Source: Gonium pectorale
Lineage: Eukaryota; Chlorophyta; Chlorophyceae; Chlamydomonadales; Volvocaceae
Assembly (NCBI GenBank): GCA_001584585.1
Contig: LSYV01000033.1
Coordinates: 643,433-702,772, forward strand
DNA length: 59,340 nt
Direction: 5' to 3'
Positions 38,609 through 51,000 of the stretch are shown piece after piece. Below the pieces are notes generated by a model. It was not told the DNA's origin, made no database searches, and was given only the letters and a program-made list of their open reading frames with translations. The stretch's first letter is position 1, and every line of letters begins with the position of its first letter. The position numbers and the translations under genes were made by a program.

Positions 38609-41281
38609 CTAGCCACCCACCAGGTGTTCGTGGGCGCTGCTGCCGCGGCCGCCGCCCCGCTCCGAGTCACCCAGCAGCTCCCCGGCCAGCGACCCGAGGT
38701 TTGTGCAGCCGCGCAGGCAGCGGTGGCTGTTCCGCAAGGTGCCAGGTGCGGGCTCCAGCCGAATGTCGGACGGCGGCACAGGCGTGGTGACGGGGCCGAA
38801 GCCACGGCGCGGCAGCCACTGGCTCAGCAGCTGCAGCGGGGAGTTCGAGACGTGGCGAGCGGCGCACATAGGTTCAGGAGGGCGGGAGCTGGAGCGGGAG
38901 TTGTCGAAGGTGCAGCGGCGGCTTCAGGTGTTCCAAACGTGGCGGGAACCGCAAATGGGTCACAAGACCCTTAACTGTTGCGGAACACTACGGCGCCAAA
39001 AGGCGAGGGGTACTGAAGCGCCGAGCAGCCGAGCCAACGTGTCCATTCACGGGTGCGCGGCAGTGCCTGGGACATGGCGGCAGGTGAAAGGCAGAGGTGG
39101 GATTCCCCGCCTGGGACCCTCACCTGTGCAATGTGCGCCACGGTCCAGCCCACGGGGCACAGAAGGAAGGGCTTCTCCAGCGCCGGCGTCCGGTCCCGCT
39201 GCGTCCGCCCGGCCGGTCCCGCTCCCGAGCCGGCTGCGGCGCCGTCACCTCCTCCTCCACACGGATAGACGCTGTGCGCCGGCCGCAAGTGCACCACCAC
39301 CATGCCAGGGTGTCTCATTGAGATCTCACCCACGGAGCGGGCGGTCGGCACCGCAAGCGGGCCCCGTGGCGGGACCGCGGCAGCCGAGGCAGCGGCGCCC
39401 CCGCCGTTGGCTCGGGAAGTCGTCGCCGGGAGCGGCTGGCGTGCGAGCTGGGGTGGAGAGGGGAAGGGCCGCGGTGAAGGCGACTGCCGTGGCGATGCCG
39501 AGCCCAGGCGGCCAGACGGGTGTCGTGAAGAGGTAGGGGCGGGCGAGGTCGAGAGGCGGGAGCGATCCACATGCGCTGAGCGGCGTGGCGAAGCCAGGGG
39601 GCTGCCCTCCTCATCAACCCTGTGCGCCCGCTTCGCTGGCGGGAGGGCAAGGCCGCCGGCGTCAAGCGCTCGCTTGGCTCCGTACCCAAGTGCAGGTGGG
39701 GGGCTGGTCGCTGCTTGCCGGCCCAGCCCGTTTGTGGAACCCGAGCCTGCGCAGGCATAAGATGCCGCGCCTCAGCAAGGGTGCGGTGGCTATGCCGTAC
39801 AAGCGTCAATGGTCGCGAAGCGCAACTTAATGGCACAGGAGACCCGTGCACGGTTATGGAATTTGGCACCCGGCCTCACCTGCCCGAGGCAGGCTCACGC
39901 AGCGCCGGTGCTTGTTGGCAGCGACCGCCTCCTCCTGCGCCGCGCGCTGCGCCCGCCTGTGCTCCGCCTCCTCGGCCGCCTCTTGCGCGTGCGCCGCGTT
40001 GCGTGCTGCCACCAGAGCGTCTTCCTGCGCCATGTGATGTATGACATGAATCAATGCTCGCGTGGCGTATTAGATTTGAGAAAGAGGCGAGCAGAGGACC
40101 AGGAAAGCACAGCTGCAAAAGGCCGAAACACTGGCAAAGCCGCCATCAGGACGCGACGGCAATGTGCCCCTCATCACGCGAAGCTGCCGCGCAGCAGACC
40201 CAGTCGAGAGGCAACCCAGTTTGGTGGTTGCAGCCTGCAAAAAGCTTGGAACATGCAGACCCACGGGACACTGTGCAGCCGAGCTGCACTTGTGGCATAG
40301 CGCATGGCGCCATGGGATGCGTTCTCTCGGCACGGCGTCATGGCTGCCCAGTCTGCCCCCGTCTCCCTCCGCAGCGCGCCACAAGGTGCCGCGGGGGTGG
40401 TCCTACCAGCCTCCACGCACCTGCTGTTCGTAAACTGCTACATCGCCGTACAGGGCCTTGAGCAGGCGGTCAAAGTTGGGATCCTGCGACATTGACGACC
40501 ATTTGCATTTGGTCTACGGGTCTCTTCCCCAATGAGCGCCGCGTGGTTGGCACAGATCTGAAAGAACCTCCCACGCGCTGTGTGGTTGGCACTGCCATAG
40601 CAAGCAGAGAACTCCTGCAAGGCGGTATGCGCCTAGGAAGCGGATTTGCGGCATTGAAAGCGAGGTCCGGGCCTGGATAAGAGGCCATAGCGTCACCGCG
40701 TCTTCACGCAACAGCACAGACCCCAGGGGCGTCGCGTTGCTTTCATCTTCCCCTCCGAAAACCCCACCGGGCGCAGAGCTCGCCGGCTGTGCAGATTGGT
40801 ACGACACACTGGGCAGTCCTTGTGCTGAGCGGGCCTGCGAGATGAATGTCCCAAACGGTTGTGCAGCTGCGGCAGAAAGGGTGCACGGTGCGCTTACCTG
40901 CCGGCAAGGCATGTCTCAATACATGCCGCACAGAAGCGGTGAAGGCAAACAGTAGAGGCAACCGTCTGTTTGAGGATGCCTGTGACAGTCAAGGATTGGG
41001 CGACAGCGTAAACAACTGCGCGGGCGTGATAGCCTGAGCAAGCAACCGGAGGACGGTGCATGCAGCACGATGGATGGTTTTATACATACCGTAGCACACC
41101 GGACATCTCGTCAGGTCCGATAGCTGGGCCAGAGCAACCGGTACACAACTGGGGGGGGGGGGAGGGTTTTCTTTGCAGTCGTGTCAGGTACCAGCAGGCG
41201 AGCGCAGCCCCCTTTTGAACTCGTCAAGGACTTTCCCGCGATGATGCCGCAATGGCCTTACTTTTGCGACGACCGGAGCAT
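38609..41281 (-). CDS. RING1: RING1-type E3 ubiquitin ligase (Polycomb PRC1 catalytic subunit-like)
   Basis: RING1 proteins ubiquitylate histone H2A as the catalytic core of Polycomb repressive complex 1. Eight exons join in phase: 41262-41281 (20-nt first exon with the ATG), 41090-41148, 40898-40979, 40768-40834, 40421-40483, 39880-40024, 39124-39746 and 38609-38830, giving 426 aa. The C3HC4 RING finger is split over three exons: CPVCYGIL, then CLHRFCAACIETC, then CPVCRTNL. It is followed by SRRALRPDPNFDRLLKALYG, the post-RING segment diagnostic of RING1/RNF2 and plant AtRING1 rather than of RING fingers in general. After it come an Ala/Glu-rich helix, a Pro/Ser-rich linker and a segment (MVVVHLRPAHSVY ... 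PFLLCPVGWTVAHIAQ) resembling the RAWUL ubiquitin-like domain that binds other PRC1 subunits. The final exon (38609-38830) is the least certain. A 12-base G run on the plus strand (41151-41162) is the pyrimidine tract of exon 2. Confidence 0.8.
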
Positions 41282-42002
41282 CTCTGTTGCAATCAACCCT
41301 TGATGCCCTCTTGACGCCCTGGTGGACCTGACTTGCAGCCGTCGAGGTTTACATAACAATAGCCATGATCGCAGCTGTAGACCAGACGGCAGGAAGGAGG
41401 CACTTCCAAAGAGAGAGAACAGAACAAGGATAAGTGCGAAGGACCGGAGGTGTGGTTCTTCAAGCTTCAAGGCGGTAATGTGAATCAAGTGAACAGTGTT
41501 TAGTGAGGCGCCGTAGCGGGCGTAGTGGCCGTACGCACACGTGGTTTCGGCCCTCACGCTCCCAGCACCCAAGCTGCAACAAGCTCCTCAAGGCAGTGAA
41601 TTTTGGGATTGTGGAAGGCGGGGGAGGGTTGGGGAAATGACTGTGGAAGGCGGCCGGAGGCTAGGTGACTGAGGGGCACGAAGGGGGGACCGGTTTCCCG
41701 CAATATGATTCCAGATGCAGAATCCCGCTGTCCACGTGTATATGACGCGTGAACCGTTGCTCTGGATGCCCAAGATGGTAGGAAACGGCTATACGGACCC
41801 TACAGCGGCTTTATTACGGGCACCATACATGCACCACATACGCACTCCAAAAGATTCCAGACCATTCTTGCGCATTCTTTATTCATCACAGTTGCTTGGG
41901 CAGCACTGGAATCCTGGTATGACTTATTACATTGTGGGGCGCCGACTATCGCTATCGCGCTGAGCGTCATGAGATGCATGGCATCTGCGGGTTAAAGTTC
42001 TT
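41282..42002. promoter_or_regulatory. Divergent upstream region of RING1-like and fibrocystin-like genes
   Basis: The two inferred start codons (41281 minus, 42003 plus) are 721 bp apart. No exon is supported between them. I see no clear TATA box; an open frame on the minus strand at 41258-41572 runs through exon 1 of the RING gene but shows no domain. Confidence 0.5.
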
Positions 42003-45000
42003 ATGCGCTACACAGCGCCACGCATGGCGATGCGGGGCTGTTTGCTTGTGGCCGTTCTTATCGCCCTGGGCCTTCTTCTGAAAATCAGCATTGCTGGACC
42101 CATCCTGTATGATGTGTCGCCTCTCTTTGGTAGCATGGGCGGCGGGACCAGGTGAGGGGTGTGTCCAGGCAGCGCGCATGATACAGTGTATGAAGACAGT
42201 CGCGCCAGGCGTGCGCGAACAACATATGGCCCAAATTGTTACGCGGTTCGGTTCCCCTTACGTCGTCTTATCGCCGGGCAACAGCACTTGCATTTCGCAG
42301 GCTCCGCATCATGGGCGCTGGCTTCAGCGCCGACAGGTATGGCGGCAGCAACGTGGTGTTCATCGGCCCGTACCCGTGCACGGTCGTGAACCACCTCACG
42401 TCTGACACGCTGGTAAGGCCTGTCGGGCCCGGGTGGGGCAACGTTAAGTCTCCCTCGCGACCCACCAGGGTACGCCGCTGCTAGATCACATATTTGCGCT
42501 CTGGTCGCAGTGGGTTTGGATTGAAGTGCCGTGTTCGTCCGTGGTCACTGGCCGGCTGTCGCGGGCACACCTGCACGCGAGGTGACGGATTTTCCAATGC
42601 TCATCCATGGCCGCATGCAATCCCTGCCTTGCAGATCACGTGTTTGACGTCGCCGGTACCCGTAGGGGGATCATTCCCCATTACTGTGCTCGTGGACAGC
42701 ACCGAGACCGTTACGTACTATCGTACATACTCGTACGATGCGGGGTACACTCCAAGTGAGCGTTGCCTGTGGTCACGCCCGGGGTCGCACCCGAATCTGA
42801 TCGAAGCACGTACGGGGAAGCAATCGCGTAGCTCTGGATCGTCGCATGGTTCTGTGACGGGGGCATGGGGTCAAGGACCAGATGCCGTGTATTTGTGGCA
42901 GCCTCGCCAACGCGGTGTCCGCGCTCTTCCTTTTCTTTTGGCCGCTGCGATCCCAACCAATCATCCTCCCATCGGTTTCTAACGCGTCGACGGCTCTGCC
43001 CATACCTACCCCCCTCCCCGTCTCTAGAAGCCCTCCAAGCCCATTCCATGACTGAGCTGCGCGAGCCGCGTCCCAATCTCTCCTGGTCCTATCCCAGCGC
43101 GCCGTGCTGCCCTAGCATGCCCTGGCTCTGCCCATCGGTGGCCCGTCTGCTCATGTGGAAGCATCTTGCTGTCGTTCCATCCCTTCCCGTTGCGCACAAT
43201 CTACTACTTCGTGCGAAACCTGTTAACCTCAAAACTTCCTTCTCGCCCTGCAACCCTGCCACCCAGCCGTCTTCATGCTGTGGCCCAGCGCTGGCCCTCC
43301 CGGCACGCCCACCCTCATCCTCAACGATCCCACCTGGTATTCGGCCATTGATTGCGGCAGAACCAATGAACTTTATGCCGACAACGAGTTATGCCTGGGG
43401 CCCATCTTGGTTGGGGACTTCCTCGCCGACGTCCCCAACCGAAACAACGCCTTCCAGTCGATTGGATCCTTTTCTTATTATGGCTTTTCAGCCTACAGCA
43501 TCAACGTCACCACGCCCACGCCGGCGTCGTATGCGGCGGCTCAGGGAGCAGGGGGATTCACGAGGGACGGCGCGACTGCGCAGTCGGGCGTGGGCACGGC
43601 GGGAAGCGCCAACGTGACGGTCAGGCAGGGGAAGGAGCTGAGCGGGTCGGGAAGGCGGGTTGGGGGAGACGCGATGGTGGGGCAGGGGGAGGATCGGGTA
43701 GGTCCGCGACGGGCATGGGCCCGTCAGTGGATCGGGCTGGGGGAGTCGTGTGGGCGCTCTGCTGGGGCCGTCACAGCCTGCTACAGCGCTACGCGTGCGT
43801 GAGATAGAAGCGGGCACCACCAACTCATAACGACCGTGCCTACTACACAGAGTGGCCCTGTATTTGGTCGGATGTCAGGAACACGACGACACGCGGCGCC
43901 GTGCGCGGTAGCCCCATGCACCAGGTCATACCGCGCAATCGGCGCAAACGCACCTGATGCCATGTTCCCCGCCGCAGGTCGTGTTTGAGGGCTCGCTCCG
44001 GTCGGTCGGTCAGCCCGTCGTGCAGCGCTCAGCGTACCGTACGGCAGCCGACGGAACGCCGTACATGTTCCAGACGTACGCGGAGGTCACGGACGTGTCG
44101 CCCTCGCGCGGCTCCCTGGCGGGCGGCACCCTGGTCACCATCTCGGGCCGGGGCTTCCCTACCCTCAGCCTGCGCTTGAACGACTCGGTGGTCGTGACCA
44201 TTGCGGGCGCGCCCTGCCGGGTGGTCAGCTCCACCTACAGCCAGCTCGTGTGCGAGACGGGCCCGCGGCCCGCCAACTACCAACCGCCGCGGCCGCTCAA
44301 GGGCCTGTACCCCGGCATGCGCGGCATCGAGTACGAGCTGTACGGCAGGTGCGCCCGTCGTACGTTCTTGGGGCGGCCTTGAGGGTATTATGCAGAACAC
44401 AACGGTAGATGCCGGCGGTGGAGGCTGTGCCTGGGACCTGTGCTTGCTGGACATGGTCGTTCCACGGCAACCCAGCCTCCCGCCAGGGTAGCTACATACA
44501 GCTCCCGACTCCTTGAGCGGCATTCGCGGGCCTGCCGCTCCATTGACTACACTCTTAACACGCGTGGACGCCGTCTCTTGCCTTGCAGCTACATTGAAAA
44601 GAATGAACAGATGTGGAGGCTTAACAGTACGATTTTGATGGCTGAGTCGAATCGGAGCTACTCGACGATTATCACGGATCGCTGGACGACGCCGCCTCTA
44701 GATACTTTTACTACGTCCGCCTCATACAACACCAAGGTGCGGGATTGTACCAGCCGTGCTCCCGTCCCTCATGCTTGCTCGGCTGTAGTCGTGTGCTACC
44801 GTTTGCCGTACGCAGTGCTCCCGACCAGGCGCCAACTGCGCTCTTTGCTCGTGTTGGGCGTGTTGGCCGCGTCTCCCCTCTTCAGCCTTGGTTTATGCAA
44901 GGAAACATCATCCGCTTCTGAACCGCAGTCGTTCTTCGTCGCTCCGCGTGATGGCATCTACACATTCCACGTCAGCTGCGACGACGAGTGCATTCTAAAC

Positions 45001-48000
45001 GGCACCTATGTACTGGTGAGCTTTCACAGCAGTACGGTAGTACATTGCCTGCACATGCTCTCGTTTTATGGCCTCCACGCGAGTAACAGTCGTTCGCCCT
45101 CTGCCTTACATGCAGCCGCGGCTGCCGCTCTGATTGCCCCCTCTTGTTATGTCAACCTTCTCGTTCACCTCCATCCGCATGAAGCCCAACGCCCCCGTGG
45201 TCGCCACTGCACCATTCCTCGGCACACTTCTTGTACTCGAGGACCTGACCCCTGAAACCTGCTCCTGACCCTCCGCACGTCGGCATGCAGCCCAACGGCT
45301 CCGTAGCCAGCCAGCGCATAGCCTATATCAGCGGCTGGTCGACCTTCACGGAGTGGTTCAAGTACCCGGCGACCCAGCAGTCGGCTCCCCTCGCGCTGAC
45401 GGCGGGGCAGGCGGTGCTCCTGGAGGCCCGGGGCAGCAATGCCGGCGGCCCGGGCGGCATCAACGTCGGAGTGACGATGCCCAGCTCCGATCCAAAGTGC
45501 GTTTGTTGCCTGCCCGTGACCTGCCTTGCGGGTTGCTACTCTCGTCCCGCCAGTACCCTCTGCCTCTGCAGGCCTGAAGGCACGGGCTCGAAACCCGTTC
45601 GCGGTCGACCGCGTTGGGCCTTGGCTTAACCCAACCCGCCCATAGCTTGTGCTGTGTTTGGCGAGCGGATATGGGCGCAGTTCGAGCCAGCTGGCGCCAA
45701 CACGTACGGAACATGGCCGCGTGCTCCACAGCCCCATGGCCGCCGGTCGCGACAAGTGTCCTTGGCCTCTCCTTTGCCTTTCCCGCCGTTGGCGCAGGTT
45801 CAACTCGGTGGCGGAGATGCAGACGATCATGGTCACGGGCGCCAGCCGCGCCCGCCAGGTCAGCCTCAAGTACAGCTGGGCGGCCGGCATCAGGTTCGTG
45901 GACTCAGCCGGCATGGGGCAGCATGCTCTTTTCCGACAAAGCTGCGTGCGCCTAAAGCAGTCGCGCCGCCTCGCTCGCGTGCGCGCTGCACGGTATGTGA
46001 AACGCGCCGGGCGTTCCTCCGTGGTATAGAGCGCGGCTTGAAAGCGAGACCTTGCGATCTGAGGCACGTCCATCCTGGAGGAGTGCGGTGCTGATTACAT
46101 TCTCGCTCCCTGCCTCCAGGTTCGTTTTTAACCTCACGATCACGGCGCCGTCGGCGGCAGATATGCAGGTGGGGTTGGGTGGGTGGGTGGGCAGTGGCGC
46201 GCGGCGGCGGATGCACCTGTATGGCTTGGTGGGAAGGCTTGTGCTTCAGGCGGAGAGAGCATTAGCGGTAGAGGTGGCCCTCACGCTGCAATGCCGCTAC
46301 TTGCGCTGACGGCAGCCCTTACCCTGCTTGCATGTGTGCGGGGGTCATGGTGCACCGCAGCTGGATTACCAGGAGGTGGGCGTGGAGCTGACGATGAACA
46401 CCCGGCGCGTTGCGCGGTTCACGCTGCGCAACAACGCGCGCGAAATGGCCAACTTCGTGGCGTTGGCGCTGGGCGTGAGCACCAGCAGCGTGGGCGCCCT
46501 CATTGACAACAGCTTCAACGGTACCAACCAGTTCCGGGTCCAGGTACGACGCATGTTATGGACAGATCGGTTATGGCCTTCGCGCAGATGTCCAAATGGG
46601 CTGCTCCGTGTGCTGCTTCCGAGCTATCAAGAAATGCAAGGGCCTTGACTTAGGTCGCAAGCTCGGGGATTAGTCAAGGTACCGTATCAACACCCCGCCG
46701 GGCCCTTAATGACAATTTACCCCTCAGTTTGGCGTGAATGCGCTGTCGCTGGCGAGCCTGAACTACACCGTCACGCTCTACACGTCTGGCTTGCCGCCGA
46801 TGCCGCCGTCGCCGCCGCCGCCCTCGGTCGCGTGCACCTTTTACAACTCACGCTCCTGGCTGGAGAGGGAAGACGAGAGCACCACTTCGAGCAGCACCCG
46901 CCGCTTCCTCATCCCGGACATTAAAACTTGGCAGGCGAGTGCTCGCCACACTCGGCGTTCTATGTGCGTGACAGCGTGCTCAACCGGTTCTGCAAATGCA
47001 AGCAAAAACGGCAGCCCAAGCTTGTGTCTCGCCAGACCTTTTTGTGCCTTCTCAACAATATCCACACTTGGGCGCTGGACCGTCGGCGCTGAGGCCCGGA
47101 TCGCGTTCCCTCGCGCTCAGTGCCGTAGCGCGACCATGCGAGCAGCAGAGGTGGTTTCCCGTTCTCCCTCACCGTCGGCTCTCTTCATGCTAAATGTGGC
47201 GCCGCTCCACTCCGCCCCCGGTCCGCAGGCCTCAGTGGTACCCGCCCCGCTGCCGGCCATCACTCCGGGCGGCTCCTGGAATCTGTGGATCACAGATTCG
47301 CGAGGCACTGCGCTTTCGCCTTCCGTGTCGATGCCGTGGAATGCCCCCATCGCCGCGCTGAGCATGGCGCTCGAAGGCATGATGCCGGGCTTATCCAAGT
47401 CAATCGGCTTCTCCTCCTCGTGAGTGCGCCGCGCGCCCGGGCGGGTTCTGCACATGTAAGAGTGTGCAAGGACCTCACACTCGATGCGCGCATGGGACTG
47501 CCAAAGCAAGTGCGCCAGGCACCGAGTCGCGCGATACACTAGCACGCTCCTTTGCAAGCAGCCGGTTCGCCCTGCGTAATGTCCACCTCGCCTCCTCCTC
47601 ATACATGTTACCTAAACAACACAGCACATCCTTAAAGATCACAATGGGCCCTTCAGGCCTTATTTACTCTAACCGACATCATGGGCGTGCGATGCACAGC
47701 CATTCATCGCCCTGCGCCACCCAAGCTGATCCCTGCTCTTCTCCCGCAGGACCATGGAAGGTGGATACCTTACCAACACGTGGACCATTACCTACTCCAT
47801 CTACGACGCGGACAAAATGCCGCATCTGGCCGTCTCGCCCGGCGCCAGTTTCCCCGCCTCGGGCGCCTTTGTAACCTCCGCCATCGCGCGAAACGCCTCC
47901 ATTCCGCTTAACGGCAACTTCCGCGTGTCGTACGGACCGTATTGCGAGTACGCCACGATCAACACGTGGGATACGGCAGCTGACGTACAGACGAAGCTGA

Positions 48001-51000
48001 CGAAGCTGCAGGGCATGGGCGGTGAGTGAGCTTGGCTTGGCTGGCGGATGCCGATTACCCCTAGACGTTCGTTTACAGTCCGGCACGCGGTGCGCCGCTG
48101 CATGCCATGCCGGACGGGATCTGGGCGGTCTGAGGCAGAGCCTTATTTTATGTAAAGCAAAGCCTCTAACAAGACCTAACATTCTCACCCGTAACTGCCT
48201 TGCCGGCGCAGCCCCGCTGAGCGTCACGAGGTCGGGCGACGCATTCTTTGGCATCTCTTGGCTGGTGCGTGGGGCTTTTGCAAACACGGGTTTATGTGCT
48301 GAGAGCCGGCTGGTATCCCGCAGCATCGGGATGGCGATGGTGTTTGGGTCGAAAGCTATCGACATCAGTTGCAGAGGCTGACTTGCTACGTAATAATCCC
48401 TGATAATCCTGAACAGTGGATGCGTGGGTGTACCCATCAATGCCGTGTCCAAATCTTGACTGGGTCGCTTCTCTGCCCTTGAGTTTCTGCTGTACGGGCT
48501 GACTCATCGCCCTCATCTCATGGTCGTCAACCGCAGGTCACGTTTGACCCGCTGGTCAACCCAGGCAACCTGCCGCTGCTGCGCGTGATCGACGCATCCA
48601 ACGTCACCGGCACGGACGTAAGGGTGTACGTTACTGAGTACAAGGCCGGCAGCACGGACCAGTTTTATGGGCCCCTGCCCACCGAGTTCACGGCGCTGGC
48701 GGTCGCCTCGCCGGTGGAGCTGTCGGTGGTGGTGAACAATGTGCCCTCGGCCTGCGGCCACCCCGCGGGCGGCCCTGGCTGCACCTTCACCTACGATCAA
48801 GCCCTGACGCCCTCCGTGACGGCCGTGTCGCCGAGCTTATTTGTGTTCAGCAGCAACGCGAGTCAAGAGATGACAATCACGGGCACCGGCTTCAATGCCT
48901 CGGCACAGGGTGAGTGCGGCGCAGCCGGGCACCCTATGAGGCAGAGAGCGGGGGCAGCGTGGCTCTTGCGCAATGCAGCGCCCTGATACTCCTCACCTTC
49001 CTCTTGGACTGAGATGTCAGGTTGATTCCTGATGGATGCTCCTGAGGGGCCCCTCTGCCCTTTCCACAGAGATTCAAGTATTCCTAGACGACAACACCAC
49101 CTGTGCGGTCACTTCCGCCTCGGCCATAACCGTCGTCTGCCGCCTGCCGCCCACGGTCGCGGCGGGCTCCCGCACCGTCCAGGTCCGCGTCGGCGCCCTA
49201 GGCTTCCCGGCGGCGACCCCCGAGGTCATGCGCATCGCCGCCCGCACCCTCGCCATCACCGGTGTCTCCTACCCCTCCATCGCTCCCCGCGGCAATGGAG
49301 CCATGCTGCTCAACGTCAGCGGCCGCGGCTTTGACTCCGTGAACTGCGACCGAAACACCGTCAGCGTCGGCGGCTCGCCGTGTGGCGTGGTGGCATGCTC
49401 CTGGGCGCAGCTACAGGTGCTCTGCAGCGGGCCGGCGGCCGCCACGGCCGCCAACGTGAGCATCGCGGTGAGCGTCTTCAACGCCTCCGGCGTGGCCGTC
49501 GACTCCATCGACTCCTCGGCTTCTGGCGTCAGGGTCCTGGTGGATCCCACCTGGGGGCCCCGCATCAACATCGCCTCGTCCCTCTTCATGCCCTCGAGCG
49601 GCGGACCCATCAACATCACGTATGCCGGCGGCGGCGTGGACACATGGCCCTTTGCCAAAGTGTGGCTCCTGCCGGCGCTCAACCTGAGCGCCCTTGACTT
49701 CTCGTCCGGCTCCCAGTACGACCTCCTCTCCGGCGCCTTCCGCGCCGGCACGGCGTGCAGCCCGATCTCGTACGACGGCCTCGCGCGCGTCAGTTGCTAC
49801 CTGCCATACATCTCCAACGGCGTGTACGGCGTCGTGCTGGAGCCGATGCCCGCGAGCAACTCTGCCTTCCGGCCCTGGCTGCTAGCGCCGGAGGTGCTCA
49901 CCATCGACATGGCAATCACGGGCGTGTTGCCGCGCGTGGGCAGCATCGGCGGCGGCACGGAGCTGGTGATCTCGGGCAGCGGCTTTGCGCCCGGGAACCG
50001 ATCTGGGGAGAACGTGGTTCTCATTCCCGTCCCGGTCTCCACCACCTTCCTTAATGGCCTGGTCGTGTGCGACGTCACGTCCGCAACCGCCACACAGATC
50101 CGGTGCCGCGCGCGGCCGCACCTCGCTACAGATGCAGATGCGACGGACCCCATGGCGTTCAACACGCAGCCCCGGCCCAGCGGCCCCAACCCAGGGCCCA
50201 TCCGGGTGGTCTCCTGCGGCAGCGACGCGACGCTCTCCTCCCGCAGCCCCGCCTTCGACATTAACAAGTTCTACTGCGCTTTCATGCCAACATCCGCGCG
50301 CGCCGCCGTCTGCCGTGAGAACTTCGGCGACATGTCGGCCTGCTCCTTCTCCTACACCTGGGACGTTACGCCTCTCGTCACCCAGGCCTACCCATCTATG
50401 CTCTTCCCTGGTGAAATCCTCACCGTGAACGGCATGTATTTCAACGACGCGGCTGCCTTGGAGCTCCGCAGAGCGGACGGCACCGTCGGGGGCACGTGCT
50501 CCCCGCCATCCGCACTCCTCCCCGGCTCGAGCCCCTTCCTGGTCCAGAGTTATTCCAGCATCCTCTGTGCTATCGGGCCAAACGTGCCCGCTGGCGTTTA
50601 TCAAATCGTCATTGTCACGAAGGCAGGCGGCTACGGCGGCTGGTCGGTGGATCCGGACAAGGTCGGCCGCGTGGCGGTCCTGACCAGGCTGACGGCGGTG
50701 ACTGGCGGCGTCGGGTCGCTGGGCGGCGGGGGCTCGCTGACGCTGAGGGCGGCCGGCGCGGGCTTCAACGCATCTGTCCCACGGAATAACAAGGTATGCC
50801 CTACCGCGTGTCTTTGTCGTGGAGGGTAAGTTGACATGGTGCATGCTGTCATGGTATTTGCAGTCCGCATCTCTGTGGGCTTATTACCGTAGACCGCATT
50901 AATAAGGATCCCCTTGTTACTTATTACTGTGGACCGCTTTGACAAGGAGCCTTTTGGACCCAACGTGGCAGCGAGCGGGATGCCGCCGGCTTGCTGGCTT

